Both the position numbers and the translations under genes were made by a program. The notes beneath the pieces were generated by a model. It saw nothing but the letters and a program-made list of their open reading frames with translations. It made no database searches and was not told the DNA's origin. From Kluyvera intermedia (GTDB lineage: Bacteria > Pseudomonadota > Gammaproteobacteria > Enterobacterales > Enterobacteriaceae), in contig NZ_CP139986.1 of the NCBI RefSeq assembly GCF_034424175.1, positions 62,001-126,000 on the forward strand: a stretch of 64,000 nt of DNA, given 5' to 3'. Shown here one piece after another: positions 19,489 to 27,503 of the stretch; position 1 is the first letter of the stretch; each line of letters begins with the position of its first letter.

Positions 19489-19537
19489 ATGAAAAATATT
19501 GCCGTAATTCTTTCTGGTGGTGTGGGGGCTCGGTTCG
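19489..19537 (+). pseudogene. 5' fragment of an IspD/TarI-like cytidylyltransferase cut by IS1
   Basis: After a good ribosome site (AAAAGGGTAGCG) an ATG opens the frame MKNIAVILSGGVGARFG, the nucleotide-binding loop of IspD/TarI-type cytidylyltransferases. IS1 begins at 19538, so only 16 or 17 codons remain and no continuation appears on the other side of IS1. Such an enzyme would make a CDP-polyol, the donor expected for the phosphotransferase just upstream. Confidence 0.65.
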
Positions 19538-19552
19538 GGTAATGACTCCAAC

Positions 19553-20056
19553 TTATTGATAGTGTTTTATGTTCAGATAATGCCCGATGACTTTGTCATG
19601 CAGCTCCACCGATTTTGAGAACGACAGCGACTTCCGTCCCAGCCGTGCCAGGTGCTGCCTCAGATTCAGGTTATGCCGCTCAATTCGCTGCGTATATCGC
19701 TTGCTGATTACGTGCAGCTTTCCCTTCAGGCGGGATTCATACAGCGGCCAGCCATCCGTCATCCATATCACCACGTCAAAGGGTGACAGCAGTCTCATAA
19801 GACGCCCCAGCGTCGCCATAGTGCGTTCACCGAATACGTGCGCAACAACCGTCTTCCGGAGCCTGTCATACGCGTAAAACAGCCAGCGCTGGCGCGATTT
19901 AGCCCCGACGTATCCCCACTGTTCGTCCATTTCCGCGCAGACGATGACGTCACTGCCCGGCTGTATGCGCGAGGTTACCGACTGCGGCCTGAGTTTTTTA
20001 AATGGCGGAAAATCGTGTTGAGGCCAACGCCCATAATGCGGGCGGTTGCCCGGCAT
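19553..20056 (-). CDS. insB: IS1 transposase, InsB reading frame
   Basis: The 167-residue InsB frame, with the DDE-type catalytic region (MDEQWGYVGAKSRQRW, WMTDGWPLY, RIERHNLNLRQHLARL). In IS1 the active transposase is an InsA-InsB' fusion made by -1 frameshifting at an A-rich site in the overlap. No stop or indel is visible. Confidence 0.95.
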   Translation of the reverse strand: MPGNRPHYGRWPQHDFPPFKKLRPQSVTSRIQPGSDVIVCAEMDEQWGYVGAKSRQRWLFYAYDRLRKTVVAHVFGERTMATLGRLMRLLSPFDVVIWMTDGWPLYESRLKGKLHVISKRYTQRIERHNLNLRQHLARLGRKSLSFSKSVELHDKVIGHYLNIKHYQ

Positions 20057-20250
20057 CCAACGCCATTCATGGCCATATCAATGATTTTCTGGTGCGTACC
20101 GGGTTGAGAAGCGGTGTAAGTGAACTGCAGTTGCCATGTTTTACGGCAGTGAGAGCAGAGATAGCGCTGATGTCCGGCAGTGCTTTTGCCGTTACGCACC
20201 ACCCCGTCAGTAGCTGAACAGGAGGGACAGCTGATAGAAACAGAAGCCAC
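19975..20250 (-). CDS. insA: IS1 protein InsA
   Basis: The 91-residue InsA, with a zinc finger (CPSC ... CSHC) followed by a helix-turn-helix. It binds the IS1 ends and represses the element's promoter, and forms the N-terminus of the transposase when frameshifting occurs. Confidence 0.95.
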   Translation of the reverse strand: MASVSISCPSCSATDGVVRNGKSTAGHQRYLCSHCRKTWQLQFTYTASQPGTHQKIIDMAMNGVGCRATARIMGVGLNTIFRHLKNSGRSR

Positions 20251-20324
20251 TGGAGCACCTCAAAAACACCATCATACACTAAATCAGTAAGTTGGCAGCA
20301 TCACCAAATTCTGGAATGGAATAG

Positions 20325-20888
20325 TTAATTTTCATGCCTTTTTGGGATGCCTACAATTTCCATCTTCAAAGGATGCTCCCCTGAGAACACTGACGCCAAA
20401 CCCTTTCTTATCCTCATATTGTCATTCTCGATTTCTCCATGAGCAACCGGGGAATAAATAGCTGTTTGCAGTTGTACTCTTTCGAAGTTGTAACCAATGT
20501 CTTTAGCGATTTCTGAGAGTAAATCTAAAAATTTCGTATTACTTTCTTGATTCCATATGGCTCCCAATGTTTCATTATCAGGGTATGGGCTATTTAAATG
20601 TGTAAAATATAGATTCCACGCTGAAATTACGCGGCCTTCAGATTTGGTTCTCTTTGCCCTATCTTTCTTAATTTTCCCATAAAAAGCTAGATCAATCATA
20701 TTCAATGCATTTACATGGTTACTCGATAACCGTGCTTTTTGTGAACGGGTTGACATTAGTTGTTTAAAAATTTCAATTTTTAACGACTTAGCTTCTGTGT
20801 ATCGTTCAATGAGTTTTTGGGATTGAACGGCTAATAGGGGACTAATTAGGGTTGCAGCAATTGCTATGATAGTTAGCGCGATATTCAT
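20325..20888 (-). CDS. membrane-anchored protein of unknown function (DUF6680-like)
   Basis: 187 residues. One N-terminal membrane helix (about 1-20) is followed by a charged cytoplasmic domain that includes an invariant-looking NALNMIDLAFYG segment. It resembles a family of small N-terminally anchored proteins often found in accessory DNA (DUF6680, recalled, not searched). It lies between the IS1 right end and the att repeat of the satellite. Its promoter must lie near 20890-21000, so the att site at 20968 is within its upstream region. AT-rich. Function unknown. Confidence 0.5.
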   Translation of the reverse strand: MNIALTIIAIAATLISPLLAVQSQKLIERYTEAKSLKIEIFKQLMSTRSQKARLSSNHVNALNMIDLAFYGKIKKDRAKRTKSEGRVISAWNLYFTHLNSPYPDNETLGAIWNQESNTKFLDLLSEIAKDIGYNFERVQLQTAIYSPVAHGEIENDNMRIRKGLASVFSGEHPLKMEIVGIPKRHEN

Positions 20889-20967
20889 TTATTCATCTCG
20901 TATGCAAAGCGAGAATAATATGAAAATAAATGGATAAAGTAGATAGGCCGAATGGCCTGTAAATGAT

Positions 20968-20991
20968 AATTGGCGGAAGATCACAGGAGTC
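20968..20991. repeat. left attachment site of the satellite
   Basis: 24 bp identical to 32524-32547, the 3' end of selC including the CCA-encoding triplet (TGGCGGAAGATC on this strand). Beyond it the two flanks differ, which fixes the core. This copy is the displaced tRNA end. Confidence 0.93.
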
Positions 20992-21077
20992 AGTATTGGC
21001 GGGTAACATACTAATATATATAATTTTATTAGGGTGATAACCGCCAAGTTATACACTTCTATATACATACGGAACAA

Positions 21078-21989
21078 CTAGATTGCGATGAAGTTGCAGA
21101 TTGTTTCAATATGGTGTTCCATCGAAAATTGCTTGACCTGGCCAAGCCCAGGGTAATGTCTACGTGAATGAAGTGCTTTAAACTCACGTAGGCCTAATGT
21201 GTTATCAAAGAAACCGGGATAAGTTTGATCATGCACGACAAGCTTTTCTAGAGCTTGCTGGAATTTTCCTGATGGATTCGAGGGGGTGCCATCATCGATT
21301 GATGAAAAATGTTTAACGGACATTGCATCAAATTCATCACTATCCAAATAGCTAGCATGAATAGTCACCACGTATGCAGGGCCGCCAGATTCTGCATAAT
21401 CTGAACCCGCAATATTGAAATCTCCAAAACCAATTACTGAATTGTGGACACCTTTATAACGGACATGCAAATCTGAGAAGTATGAATTTGACGGATAATC
21501 AGCATTCCTTTTTTTCTTTTTAAATGGGTCATCCATTAATACAATATTTGATAATTGCTGTAGCACAATGTTAGGTGAACCTTCAGGAATGATATTAATT
21601 GTAAATGTTTTTAAACGAGATACCAAATCTCGGGTAACACCACTTTCAACATATGATGCTTTTTCCCCTTTTATAAGACCATTTAATCTATCAAACTCCT
21701 GAATGTTATCTATATATTTAATGCAGGGGGTGAATGATATACCTTTGATTTTATATAGTTCATTAATGAATTGATCAGTCTTTCCTTTGAGTTCTCCTAT
21801 CTCTGAATTGACAATAATAAGTGGCGTAATATTGTTTTTGTTCAATGAGTTAATCGTAGTTTCGAGCTGCTTTGTGTTTTCTCGTACGGGCTCAATAACT
21901 GGTTTAAAAAGGCTATTGGGCACAATAGCCGATAGTTCTCTTAACGCTGTAAACTCGAACTGTTTACCTCTGAGTAAAGGGAAGTACAT
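21078..21989 (-). CDS. Beta-family (sce7725-like) protein, candidate defence component
   Basis: 303 residues, starting MYFPLLRGKQFEFTALREL, which resembles the start of Beta family proteins such as P4 Beta (YxPLLxxKxGEFxAL). A TIM-barrel-like pattern of PVIEP, PLIIV and PCIKY strands follows. Proteins of this type are often annotated sce7725. Its start lies inside the last 49 bp of the upstream nuclease gene, so the two are surely co-translated. AT-rich relative to the satellite core. In P4, beta belongs to gop-beta-cII, which has a phage-exclusion role. Here the partner is a nuclease instead. Function of the pair is not established. Confidence 0.6.
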   Translation of the reverse strand: MYFPLLRGKQFEFTALRELSAIVPNSLFKPVIEPVRENTKQLETTINSLNKNNITPLIIVNSEIGELKGKTDQFINELYKIKGISFTPCIKYIDNIQEFDRLNGLIKGEKASYVESGVTRDLVSRLKTFTINIIPEGSPNIVLQQLSNIVLMDDPFKKKKRNADYPSNSYFSDLHVRYKGVHNSVIGFGDFNIAGSDYAESGGPAYVVTIHASYLDSDEFDAMSVKHFSSIDDGTPSNPSGKFQQALEKLVVHDQTYPGFFDNTLGLREFKALHSRRHYPGLGQVKQFSMEHHIETICNFIAI

Positions 21990-22861
21990 ATATCATCCTT
22001 TTCAATGTAGCTTGATAGTATTTTGGTCAGTGATCTCTGACGAGACTGATTGATACTAAAACTAATTGCTGATGATTTTAGTGATCTAGGTAACGTATTA
22101 ATAAAGCTAATGTTGTTTGCTCTATGTATCTTGAGTGAGTCACGGAAGTGCTTTCTTAGAGTTTGAGAGTCTATGTTCTCGAATATTTCTAGGCAAAAAG
22201 AATATACATCCATGTTTGGGAGGTCGATTCTCATCCCGGATATTTTTTCGGCCATATGTTTATACTCTGCAATTCGCATAGAACTAATCATTAATTTCGG
22301 ATTAATTTCCGAATCGATGATCGATGCAGGCTTTATTTCATCCAACTTATTTTTTTCTGTTAGTTCAATGATGCCAACAGTTTCAGGAATTAAAAGCTTG
22401 ATTTTTTCAATGTGAGTCTTAGCCGCTACGACATAGACCTTATCAAATAAATTAATATATGAGTCTAATTGTTCTGGTAATCTTTTTAGATTATCTAGTT
22501 CGGTTTTTATTTCATAGCAAGTTGATAATCCATTTAAAATTACGCAATCTGCTTTATTTGTACCAACTCTAAACTCAGAGAGCATTACTGCTTCGTTTTT
22601 CTTATGTTTTTTCAAAAACACTTCGTTTGCTATAATGTTTTTGAAAAAATACTCTGATTTATATTCATGAGATAGCTTTTTAAAAGCTATATCGAATATT
22701 TCGGAAACCTTAACAGGGAAAAATTTCGGAGTTAAAGTAGTCGCCGCTAATTCGTGAAGTAACGAAAAATCACCATCTGCAACGGCGTTTATAGCTTGGC
22801 TTGTAAATAATTGTCCAATATTCTTATTATTCATCATCTTAACATCAATCTCACTCTGCAC
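21941..22861 (-). CDS. PD-(D/E)xK nuclease-like (sce7726-like) protein
   Basis: 306 residues. The stretch around 96-131 gives a clean restriction-endonuclease-fold active site: Glu96, Asp105 and Glu117-Ile-Lys119 (in ADCVILNG and CYEIKTE), followed by Leu/Gln-rich QLDSYINLFDKVYVV typical of the helix and strand after it. Such sce7726 proteins commonly pair with sce7725 proteins. ATGs at codons 1, 9 and 10 are all possible starts. It is cotranscribed with the Beta-like gene and lies between crr and the left att. The likely role is nucleic-acid cleavage in host or satellite defence, an inference from fold and place. Confidence 0.65.
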   Translation of the reverse strand: MQSEIDVKMMNNKNIGQLFTSQAINAVADGDFSLLHELAATTLTPKFFPVKVSEIFDIAFKKLSHEYKSEYFFKNIIANEVFLKKHKKNEAVMLSEFRVGTNKADCVILNGLSTCYEIKTELDNLKRLPEQLDSYINLFDKVYVVAAKTHIEKIKLLIPETVGIIELTEKNKLDEIKPASIIDSEINPKLMISSMRIAEYKHMAEKISGMRIDLPNMDVYSFCLEIFENIDSQTLRKHFRDSLKIHRANNISFINTLPRSLKSSAISFSINQSRQRSLTKILSSYIEKDDICTSLYSEVNSSSLQR

Positions 22862-23096
22862 CTTTAGCCAAAAATCAGCATTAGTAAACGCTAAGATTAG
22901 CTTGATTTCCCTGATCCTCTCAACATTATTAGAGAATTTAAAATTTTTGACGAGTATCGTTAAATCGGCAAATATAAATTAATTGTAGATATATCAATGT
23001 GATATTTGGAATCTTCATTGAATACGCAATCATCCTAAACTGACTTCTACTCACTTTAGCCGTACCGGACTCCTCCCTTAAAAGTTTTTTTAGGTT

Positions 23097-23196
23097 TTAC
23101 TGTTCACTCTGTTCATCTTTCAATTTTATGTAATTTATTCATTGGCTTAGGTGGTGATTAGACAGTGAAGGGTGAACAGTCGATTGTTCACCCAGC
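23097..23196. other. crr-like replication region of the satellite
   Basis: Contains copies of the P4 alpha-binding iteron GGTGAACAGT (23171-23180) and its complement (TGTTCACCC near 23185, TGTTCACT at 23101, GTTCAT at 23111). The copies at 23170 and 23185 form an inverted pair. In P4 the crr region lies just beyond alpha and is required with ori for replication; position and repeats match. Confidence 0.7.
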
Positions 23197-23242
23197 AGGA
23201 TAATCAGATATAAAAAGACCGGCGATTGCCGGTCTGAGTGGG

Positions 23243-25576
23243 TTATGTCGCTGCGGTTTCGTCGCACTTCGGCAGCCAGTCGCCATTGCTGTCTTCCCTG
23301 AGCGTCAGGTTGGTTTGCGTCCCCTGCTTGGTGTGCCGCTTCTCGTAATTCATCCCGTACTCTTTCAGCATCATCGGCAACCCCAGCCCGAACATTTTCA
23401 GGCTCAGCACATGCTTGTAGCCGTTGGCCTCCATATACACCAGATAGGCGTGATAGAGATAATTTCGGGGCTGTCGCGGGATGATATTGGCGTTTCCCAT
23501 AAACATCCCGTTCGTCTGCGGCAGCGCTTGCAGATAGCCGCAAAAATCAAACGTCGGGTCAGCGTCGCGCTTGATGCTGAGTGCCTCGTCAGAATTCTGC
23601 TGTGACTGGAGCAAGGTACGCGCCGTCATCGGGTCTCTAAACTGCTGCATAAGCTGGCGCACGATGATGGCCAGCTCGCATGCGATTTTATCCCTGAGCT
23701 GCGGATCGCGTTCCTCCGGGGCGATTTGCTCGGGGAAGTGGATGATTACCCGGCGACGTGATACGCCCCCGCTGCGGTCGGTGAAGCGCATCGGGTTATT
23801 GTTCACGGCCAGAATCACCGCCGGGATATAGGCCGAATAGGCGTCGCGGTATTTCGGGTCAACCGACACGGCATCGCCGCCGGTGATGGCCTTAAGTCCT
23901 GCGCCGTCCCCGCTCCATTTCTCCTGGTCCGGCAGTCGTATCAACGAGAATCCAATCAGCGCGGCGCGCTCACGTGGTGATTCCAGCGTCTCGATGGTCG
24001 CTGACGTGGCGTTGTCTTCCCCGGCGAGCAGGGTCGCAATTTCGGCCAGAATACTTTTTCCGCTCCCGCCGGGTCCGGTGACTTCGAGAAAGAGCTGCCA
24101 GTCATAGCGGTTCGCCAGCACCATAAACAGCGCGGCAAGTATCACATTACGTTTATCAGCGTTGCCGCTGGCAGCCCGGTCGAGCCAGCGCCAGAAGTTT
24201 GGCGCGTGGGTTTCCAGCGTTTCGCCCTCCACCGGCGGGGTAAAATCCACGTCACACAGGGTGCGCAGCCAGTGCGATTTGCTGTGCGGGCTGAACTTGC
24301 CGGTCAGTGTATCGAGTACGCCATTGCGAAAACCAATCAGACGACGCGCCGGGGCGGCCTGCTGCGGGATAATCAGTTTCAGGGTGTCGACCACCGAGGC
24401 AATTCGCCCTGACGAGAACGGGGCGCGCAGACGCTGGAATAGCCCGGCCACGTCGCGTGCAAAGTCCGACGGTGGAATGATTTTCCATGTCCCGGCTTCA
24501 TAGCGTGAGAGGAGCTGGCCGTTCGCATCCACGGCTAGCGCCTCGCCGTAATGCTCATGCACCCGCATCGCCTTTTCACTGGTACTCATGGCGGTAAATT
24601 CCGCTTCGCTCATGGTGTCGAAAGGGCTTTGCGCCGCTGGCCTGATGGCACTGTAAATCGCTTTGCGCGTTGCGTCCTCACCTTCCAGCGAAAACGCATC
24701 ATTCCAGTCACCGAATACCGGCGGGAGGGCAACCGTGCCATTACAGGCCTGTGCGGCCGCTGCGGCTTTGGTCTGGCCGTTCCCGCTGAGGTCGCGGTCG
24801 GCTGCGAGGATAATCTGACAGGCCGGGTGTTTCTGACGGGCAAGGCTCGCCAGAGAAAGGAGGTTAACAGACGAGAAAGCCACCATGACGGTTTCGCCGG
24901 TCAGGTGATGCACGGTGAGCGCGGTCGCATAGCCCTCCGCTATCCACAGCCGTTTTCCAGCTTCTTTTTTCCCTTCAATAAGGTGATACGCTCCTTTTAC
25001 CGCTCCGCCTCTCAGGGTGCGTTTGAGGCCGTCAGAATTAATAAGCTGAACGTTAACCAGAGCGCTGGTATCGTCCTGCAGCGGCACGATTAAATCACCG
25101 GCGCGGTACGTCACGCCGCCGGTTTTGTGCGTGGTGGTCAGCGTAAGGCATTCGAACGCTGGAAAGCCCTTGAGGGTCAGGTAGGCATTGCCGGTGGCCG
25201 GTCGGGTTTTCTCCAGAAGCTTTGCGGCAAGCGTGGCTGCGGCTTTGCGGTTGGCATCAGTTTCAGCCTCAGCGACAGCAATCATGTCCTCAGCAACCGG
25301 CGGCAGGCTGCTGGTCAGGGCGCTCACCTTCCCGGCGGCCTCGGAGGGCGACACTCCGAACACCTTCTCGATCAGTTTCAGCCCGTCACCTGCGCCGCAC
25401 TGGTTGCAGAACCACGTTCCGCGTCCCTCTTTATCATCGAAGCGAAAGCGGTCAGAGCCACCGCACACCGGGCAGGCCTGATGCTGGTTTTTAATCACCT
25501 TCACACCCAGAGCCGGGAGAATGCGCGGCCAATGGCCGCACGCCTGTTTTACGGTTTCTGTTACGTTCATTTTCAT
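23243..25576 (-). CDS. P4 alpha-type primase/helicase
   Basis: 777 residues, the length of P4 alpha. The N-terminus has a zinc-binding primase motif (CPVCGG ... CNQCGAGD, residues 35-62), the middle a TOPRIM-type primase region (IILAADRDLSGNG), and the C-terminal half a superfamily 3 helicase with Walker A TGPGGSGKS. The extreme C-terminus in P4 binds the iterons. It drives replication from the iteron origin at 27.2 kb and crr at 23.1 kb. Last gene of the leftward operon starting near 27 kb. Confidence 0.95.
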   Translation of the reverse strand: MKMNVTETVKQACGHWPRILPALGVKVIKNQHQACPVCGGSDRFRFDDKEGRGTWFCNQCGAGDGLKLIEKVFGVSPSEAAGKVSALTSSLPPVAEDMIAVAEAETDANRKAAATLAAKLLEKTRPATGNAYLTLKGFPAFECLTLTTTHKTGGVTYRAGDLIVPLQDDTSALVNVQLINSDGLKRTLRGGAVKGAYHLIEGKKEAGKRLWIAEGYATALTVHHLTGETVMVAFSSVNLLSLASLARQKHPACQIILAADRDLSGNGQTKAAAAAQACNGTVALPPVFGDWNDAFSLEGEDATRKAIYSAIRPAAQSPFDTMSEAEFTAMSTSEKAMRVHEHYGEALAVDANGQLLSRYEAGTWKIIPPSDFARDVAGLFQRLRAPFSSGRIASVVDTLKLIIPQQAAPARRLIGFRNGVLDTLTGKFSPHSKSHWLRTLCDVDFTPPVEGETLETHAPNFWRWLDRAASGNADKRNVILAALFMVLANRYDWQLFLEVTGPGGSGKSILAEIATLLAGEDNATSATIETLESPRERAALIGFSLIRLPDQEKWSGDGAGLKAITGGDAVSVDPKYRDAYSAYIPAVILAVNNNPMRFTDRSGGVSRRRVIIHFPEQIAPEERDPQLRDKIACELAIIVRQLMQQFRDPMTARTLLQSQQNSDEALSIKRDADPTFDFCGYLQALPQTNGMFMGNANIIPRQPRNYLYHAYLVYMEANGYKHVLSLKMFGLGLPMMLKEYGMNYEKRHTKQGTQTNLTLREDSNGDWLPKCDETAAT

Positions 25577-25590
25577 TGTTATTTTCTCCC

Positions 25591-25911
25591 TCAGTGCACA
25601 ACCGGCGCGGCGATATGACGGGCGCAGAGTTCATCCATGACGGCCATCCCGAGAAAGGACAGCGACGGCGCGGCTTTTAGTGGTCCGGCTTCCATTAAAT
25701 CTTCGAGCAGCGCACAGGCAATCTGACGGCCTTTTACCTCGCCGTGCTGGCGCAGATAAAAGCCCTCCAGTTCGTTAGAAATGGCGTTTTCCAGCGCGTC
25801 GAGGGTGAGGTGTGGATAGCGTTGCTGTCGTTCGCACAGGGTCAGCCATGCACAGGCGATGGCACGACGGTAAAGCACAGAACGAAGAGTAGGGGATAGT
25901 TCGGTTTTCAT
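25591..25911 (-). CDS. P4 ORF106-like protein (DUF5375)
   Basis: From MKTELSPTLR at 25911 the product is 106 residues, the same length as P4 ORF106, which is in the equivalent place beside alpha. No known motif is visible; mostly helical with one cysteine-containing segment. Its start overlaps the previous gene by four bases. Role in P4 biology is not defined to my knowledge. Confidence 0.75.
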   Translation of the reverse strand: MKTELSPTLRSVLYRRAIACAWLTLCERQQRYPHLTLDALENAISNELEGFYLRQHGEVKGRQIACALLEDLMEAGPLKAAPSLSFLGMAVMDELCARHIAAPVVH

Positions 25912-26135
25912 ACGTTGCCCTCCCCGGCCAGCCAGCGCTGGTTGCATCGTTCGACCACACCGTCGAGCTGGGCAGTCATGAGATAAATTACGGAGGTGAG
26001 CTGTAACTGCTGTGCCGGATCACGGCGAATGGTCGTGCAGTCCTGCGCCTGCATCAGATTGCCGACGAGCTGTCCGACATTACGCATATGCTCAAGGCAT
26101 TCGAGGTCAGGGGAGGTAATAGTAACGTGTCTCAT
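25908..26135 (-). CDS. small satellite protein of unknown function
   Basis: 75 residues (MRHVTITSPDLECLEH...). It overlaps both neighbours by four bases in the tight leftward operon, which supports it being real. Proteins of this kind occur in P4-like elements between the Icd-like and ORF106-like genes. No motif identified. Confidence 0.6.
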   Translation of the reverse strand: MRHVTITSPDLECLEHMRNVGQLVGNLMQAQDCTTIRRDPAQQLQLTSVIYLMTAQLDGVVERCNQRWLAGEGNV

Positions 26136-26689
26136 GCGCGCACCTCCGCAACCGGCAGACGGCCAGCGAACGAAAGGACGTAATCGCGAACGAGGGAAAG
26201 ACGTGCGGCATGTTCATCACCAGCAACAGTGCGGAGCATACAGATACGGGGCTTACGGTCTGCACGACGAACGGCGGCAAACACGAAGACAAATTGCGGG
26301 TGAGACAGGGTGAGGGTAGTAGCCATAAGGGCAGCCTCCAATAAGTAGCGGTTATTGCTACCACCGGAAACGCCAATTTCACTGGTGGTAGCCCGAACGG
26401 GGTTGGCGTAACCGGCCTTATTGGAAACCGGCCAGCCCGAAGGCTGCCCCGCCCGGACTACCATTATCTGACAGGAGCCACGGTGTATATGCAAACACCA
26501 CAGCCCGGAAAATGGGTGTGCCTGAGCTACGACGTAAAAAAAGACGCAAGACGCGTCTAAGGTCGCCAATAAGTTAAACGGAACGCCAATTCCGGCTGCC
26601 GATTTTGCGACAGCGGGAAAACTATACCTGGAAACGGCGAACGGAAGCAAGCCAGAAAAAGGGGCTTTCAGAAAAACGGCCATCATCAT
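26132..26689 (-). CDS. Icd-like/Ash family satellite protein
   Basis: The open frame gives 185 residues, but a start at 26326 (MATTLTLSHPQF) has an excellent GGAGG site and would give 64 residues. The C-terminal sequence (FVFVFAAVRRADRKPRICMLR) is typical of proteins annotated host cell division inhibitor Icd-like. The upstream half of the long frame overlaps the region expected for the P4 immunity RNA and has odd, proline-rich composition, so the short form is probably the translated one. In P4 the corresponding kil gene is toxic when expressed. Confidence 0.6.
   Translation of the reverse strand: MMMAVFLKAPFSGLLPFAVSRYSFPAVAKSAAGIGVPFNLLATLDASCVFFYVVAQAHPFSGLWCLHIHRGSCQIMVVRAGQPSGWPVSNKAGYANPVRATTSEIGVSGGSNNRYLLEAALMATTLTLSHPQFVFVFAAVRRADRKPRICMLRTVAGDEHAARLSLVRDYVLSFAGRLPVAEVRA
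26340..26480 (-). ncRNA. possible P4-type immunity (CI) RNA region
   Basis: P4 immunity is set by a short RNA processed from the leader of this operon. At the same position here there is a hairpin with nine-pair arms, 26357-26365 and 26384-26392 (GCTACCACC / GGTGGTAGC), followed by a repeated ACCGGCC motif at about 26410-26435. Assigned by position and structure only; the exact ends are unknown. Confidence 0.35.
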
Positions 26690-26952
26690 GCGTCACAGCC
26701 CCGGTTACGGTCGGCGATCCGCTCGGCCATCCATGCGGTAATTTCTGACTGCGCCCACGCCACGTTTTTACCGCCAAGTGAGATCTGTTTCGGGAAAGCC
26801 TCCCGGCTGATGAGGTCATAAATCGTGGAGCGGGACAGGCCGCACAGGTGCATCACTTCGGGCAGGCGAATAAAGCGCTCCTGAGCGGCGTCAGAAAACG
26901 GTATTGGTGGGGCGACTGGCGCAGAAGACGGGGAAGAAAAAGCGATGTGCAT
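26686..26952 (-). CDS. AlpA/Vis-family DNA-binding protein
   Basis: 88 residues, exactly the size of P4 Vis (ORF88). A winged-helix/MerR-like AlpA motif is clear: RLPEVMHLCGLSRSTIYDLI, then FPKQISLGGKNVAWAQSEI. Vis represses transcription and acts as an excision factor in P4. It is the first gene of the leftward operon and overlaps the Icd-like frame by four bases. Its promoter should be between here and the iterons at 27219. Confidence 0.88.
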   Translation of the reverse strand: MHIAFSSPSSAPVAPPIPFSDAAQERFIRLPEVMHLCGLSRSTIYDLISREAFPKQISLGGKNVAWAQSEITAWMAERIADRNRGCDA

Positions 26953-27218
26953 TGGGCTACCTCATAAAGTCCATACAGTGCCGGTCGTGTCTGCCCGGCT
27001 TCAGGTAGCTCCTTATTATGGTTATATTTTTCCTCAGGTCATGTGAGATTTTTATGAAAACAAACATTGACTTTACGCTTATGAAAGCAATGGCAAACAT
27101 TGGCAATCGTTGACAATTATTGATAACAAAATGGTAAACCGCTGATTGCTTTTATTTATATATTCCATTTTTTTAATCGCCAAAAAGTCTAACGGATTGA
27201 TTAGCTGAAAAAACTGAA

Positions 27219-27345
27219 GGGTGAACAGTGGTGAACAGTGGTGAACAGACGGTGAACAGTCACTCTCCAACTGTTCACCCTTTAATTTACTGTATTACTT
27301 ATCTTTTTTATTAAGGTGAACAGTGGTGAATAGTTATCAGTAAAA
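27219..27345. other. iteron replication origin of the satellite (ori1-like)
   Basis: At least six copies of GGTGAACAG(T/A) and a variant GGTGAATAG occur here: three nearly tandem from 27219 to 27250, a fourth at 27251-27260, an inverted copy at 27271-27279, and two more at 27315-27334. This is the P4 alpha recognition repeat. The region is AT-rich on both sides, between vis and sid, as in P4. No separate gene is supported in 26953-27503. Confidence 0.88.
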
Positions 27346-27410
27346 AAACAAATGATGAATAAGGGTTTTCCTGCGACCTTTCTCTGGCAAGCCGGGTTTT
27401 TAAGTCCTGT

Positions 27411-27430
27411 TTGTGTCGTGGCTGCTACAA
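27411..27430 (+). promoter_or_regulatory. Delta/Ogr activator site of the sid late promoter
   Basis: A perfect TTGT-N12-ACAA palindrome, the site recognised by P2 Ogr and P4 Delta at late promoters. These sites sit about 55 bp before the start of transcription, which would place the start near 27475, just before sid at 27504. Confidence 0.75.
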
Positions 27431-27503
27431 CCTCAATGAATCGAGTTGTTGTCTGAGGGGCGGCAGAATGGCGTCAGGTTGAAAACACACAGAGAGCCCG
27501 ACG

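Larger units (their letters stand above)
19538..20305 (-). mobile_element. IS1 insertion sequence
   Basis: Exactly 768 bp, with the characteristic ends GGTAATGACTCCAACTTATTG (left) and the complement of GGTGATGCTGCCAACTTACTG (right), transposase on the minus strand. The flanking nonamers are CTCGGTTCG and AAATTCTGG, so there is no 9-bp target duplication. That points to an adjacent deletion or recombination between IS1 copies after insertion. Confidence 0.97.

Noticed and set aside
20889..21077. 62-codon hydrophobic frame spanning the left att site
   Set aside because: It is composed of att and intergenic DNA and has no ribosome site; the hydrophobicity follows from AT-rich sequence.
27079..27270. 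63-codon minus-strand frame over the satellite origin
   Set aside because: It reads through the iterons; the repeats explain the DNA better than a protein does.
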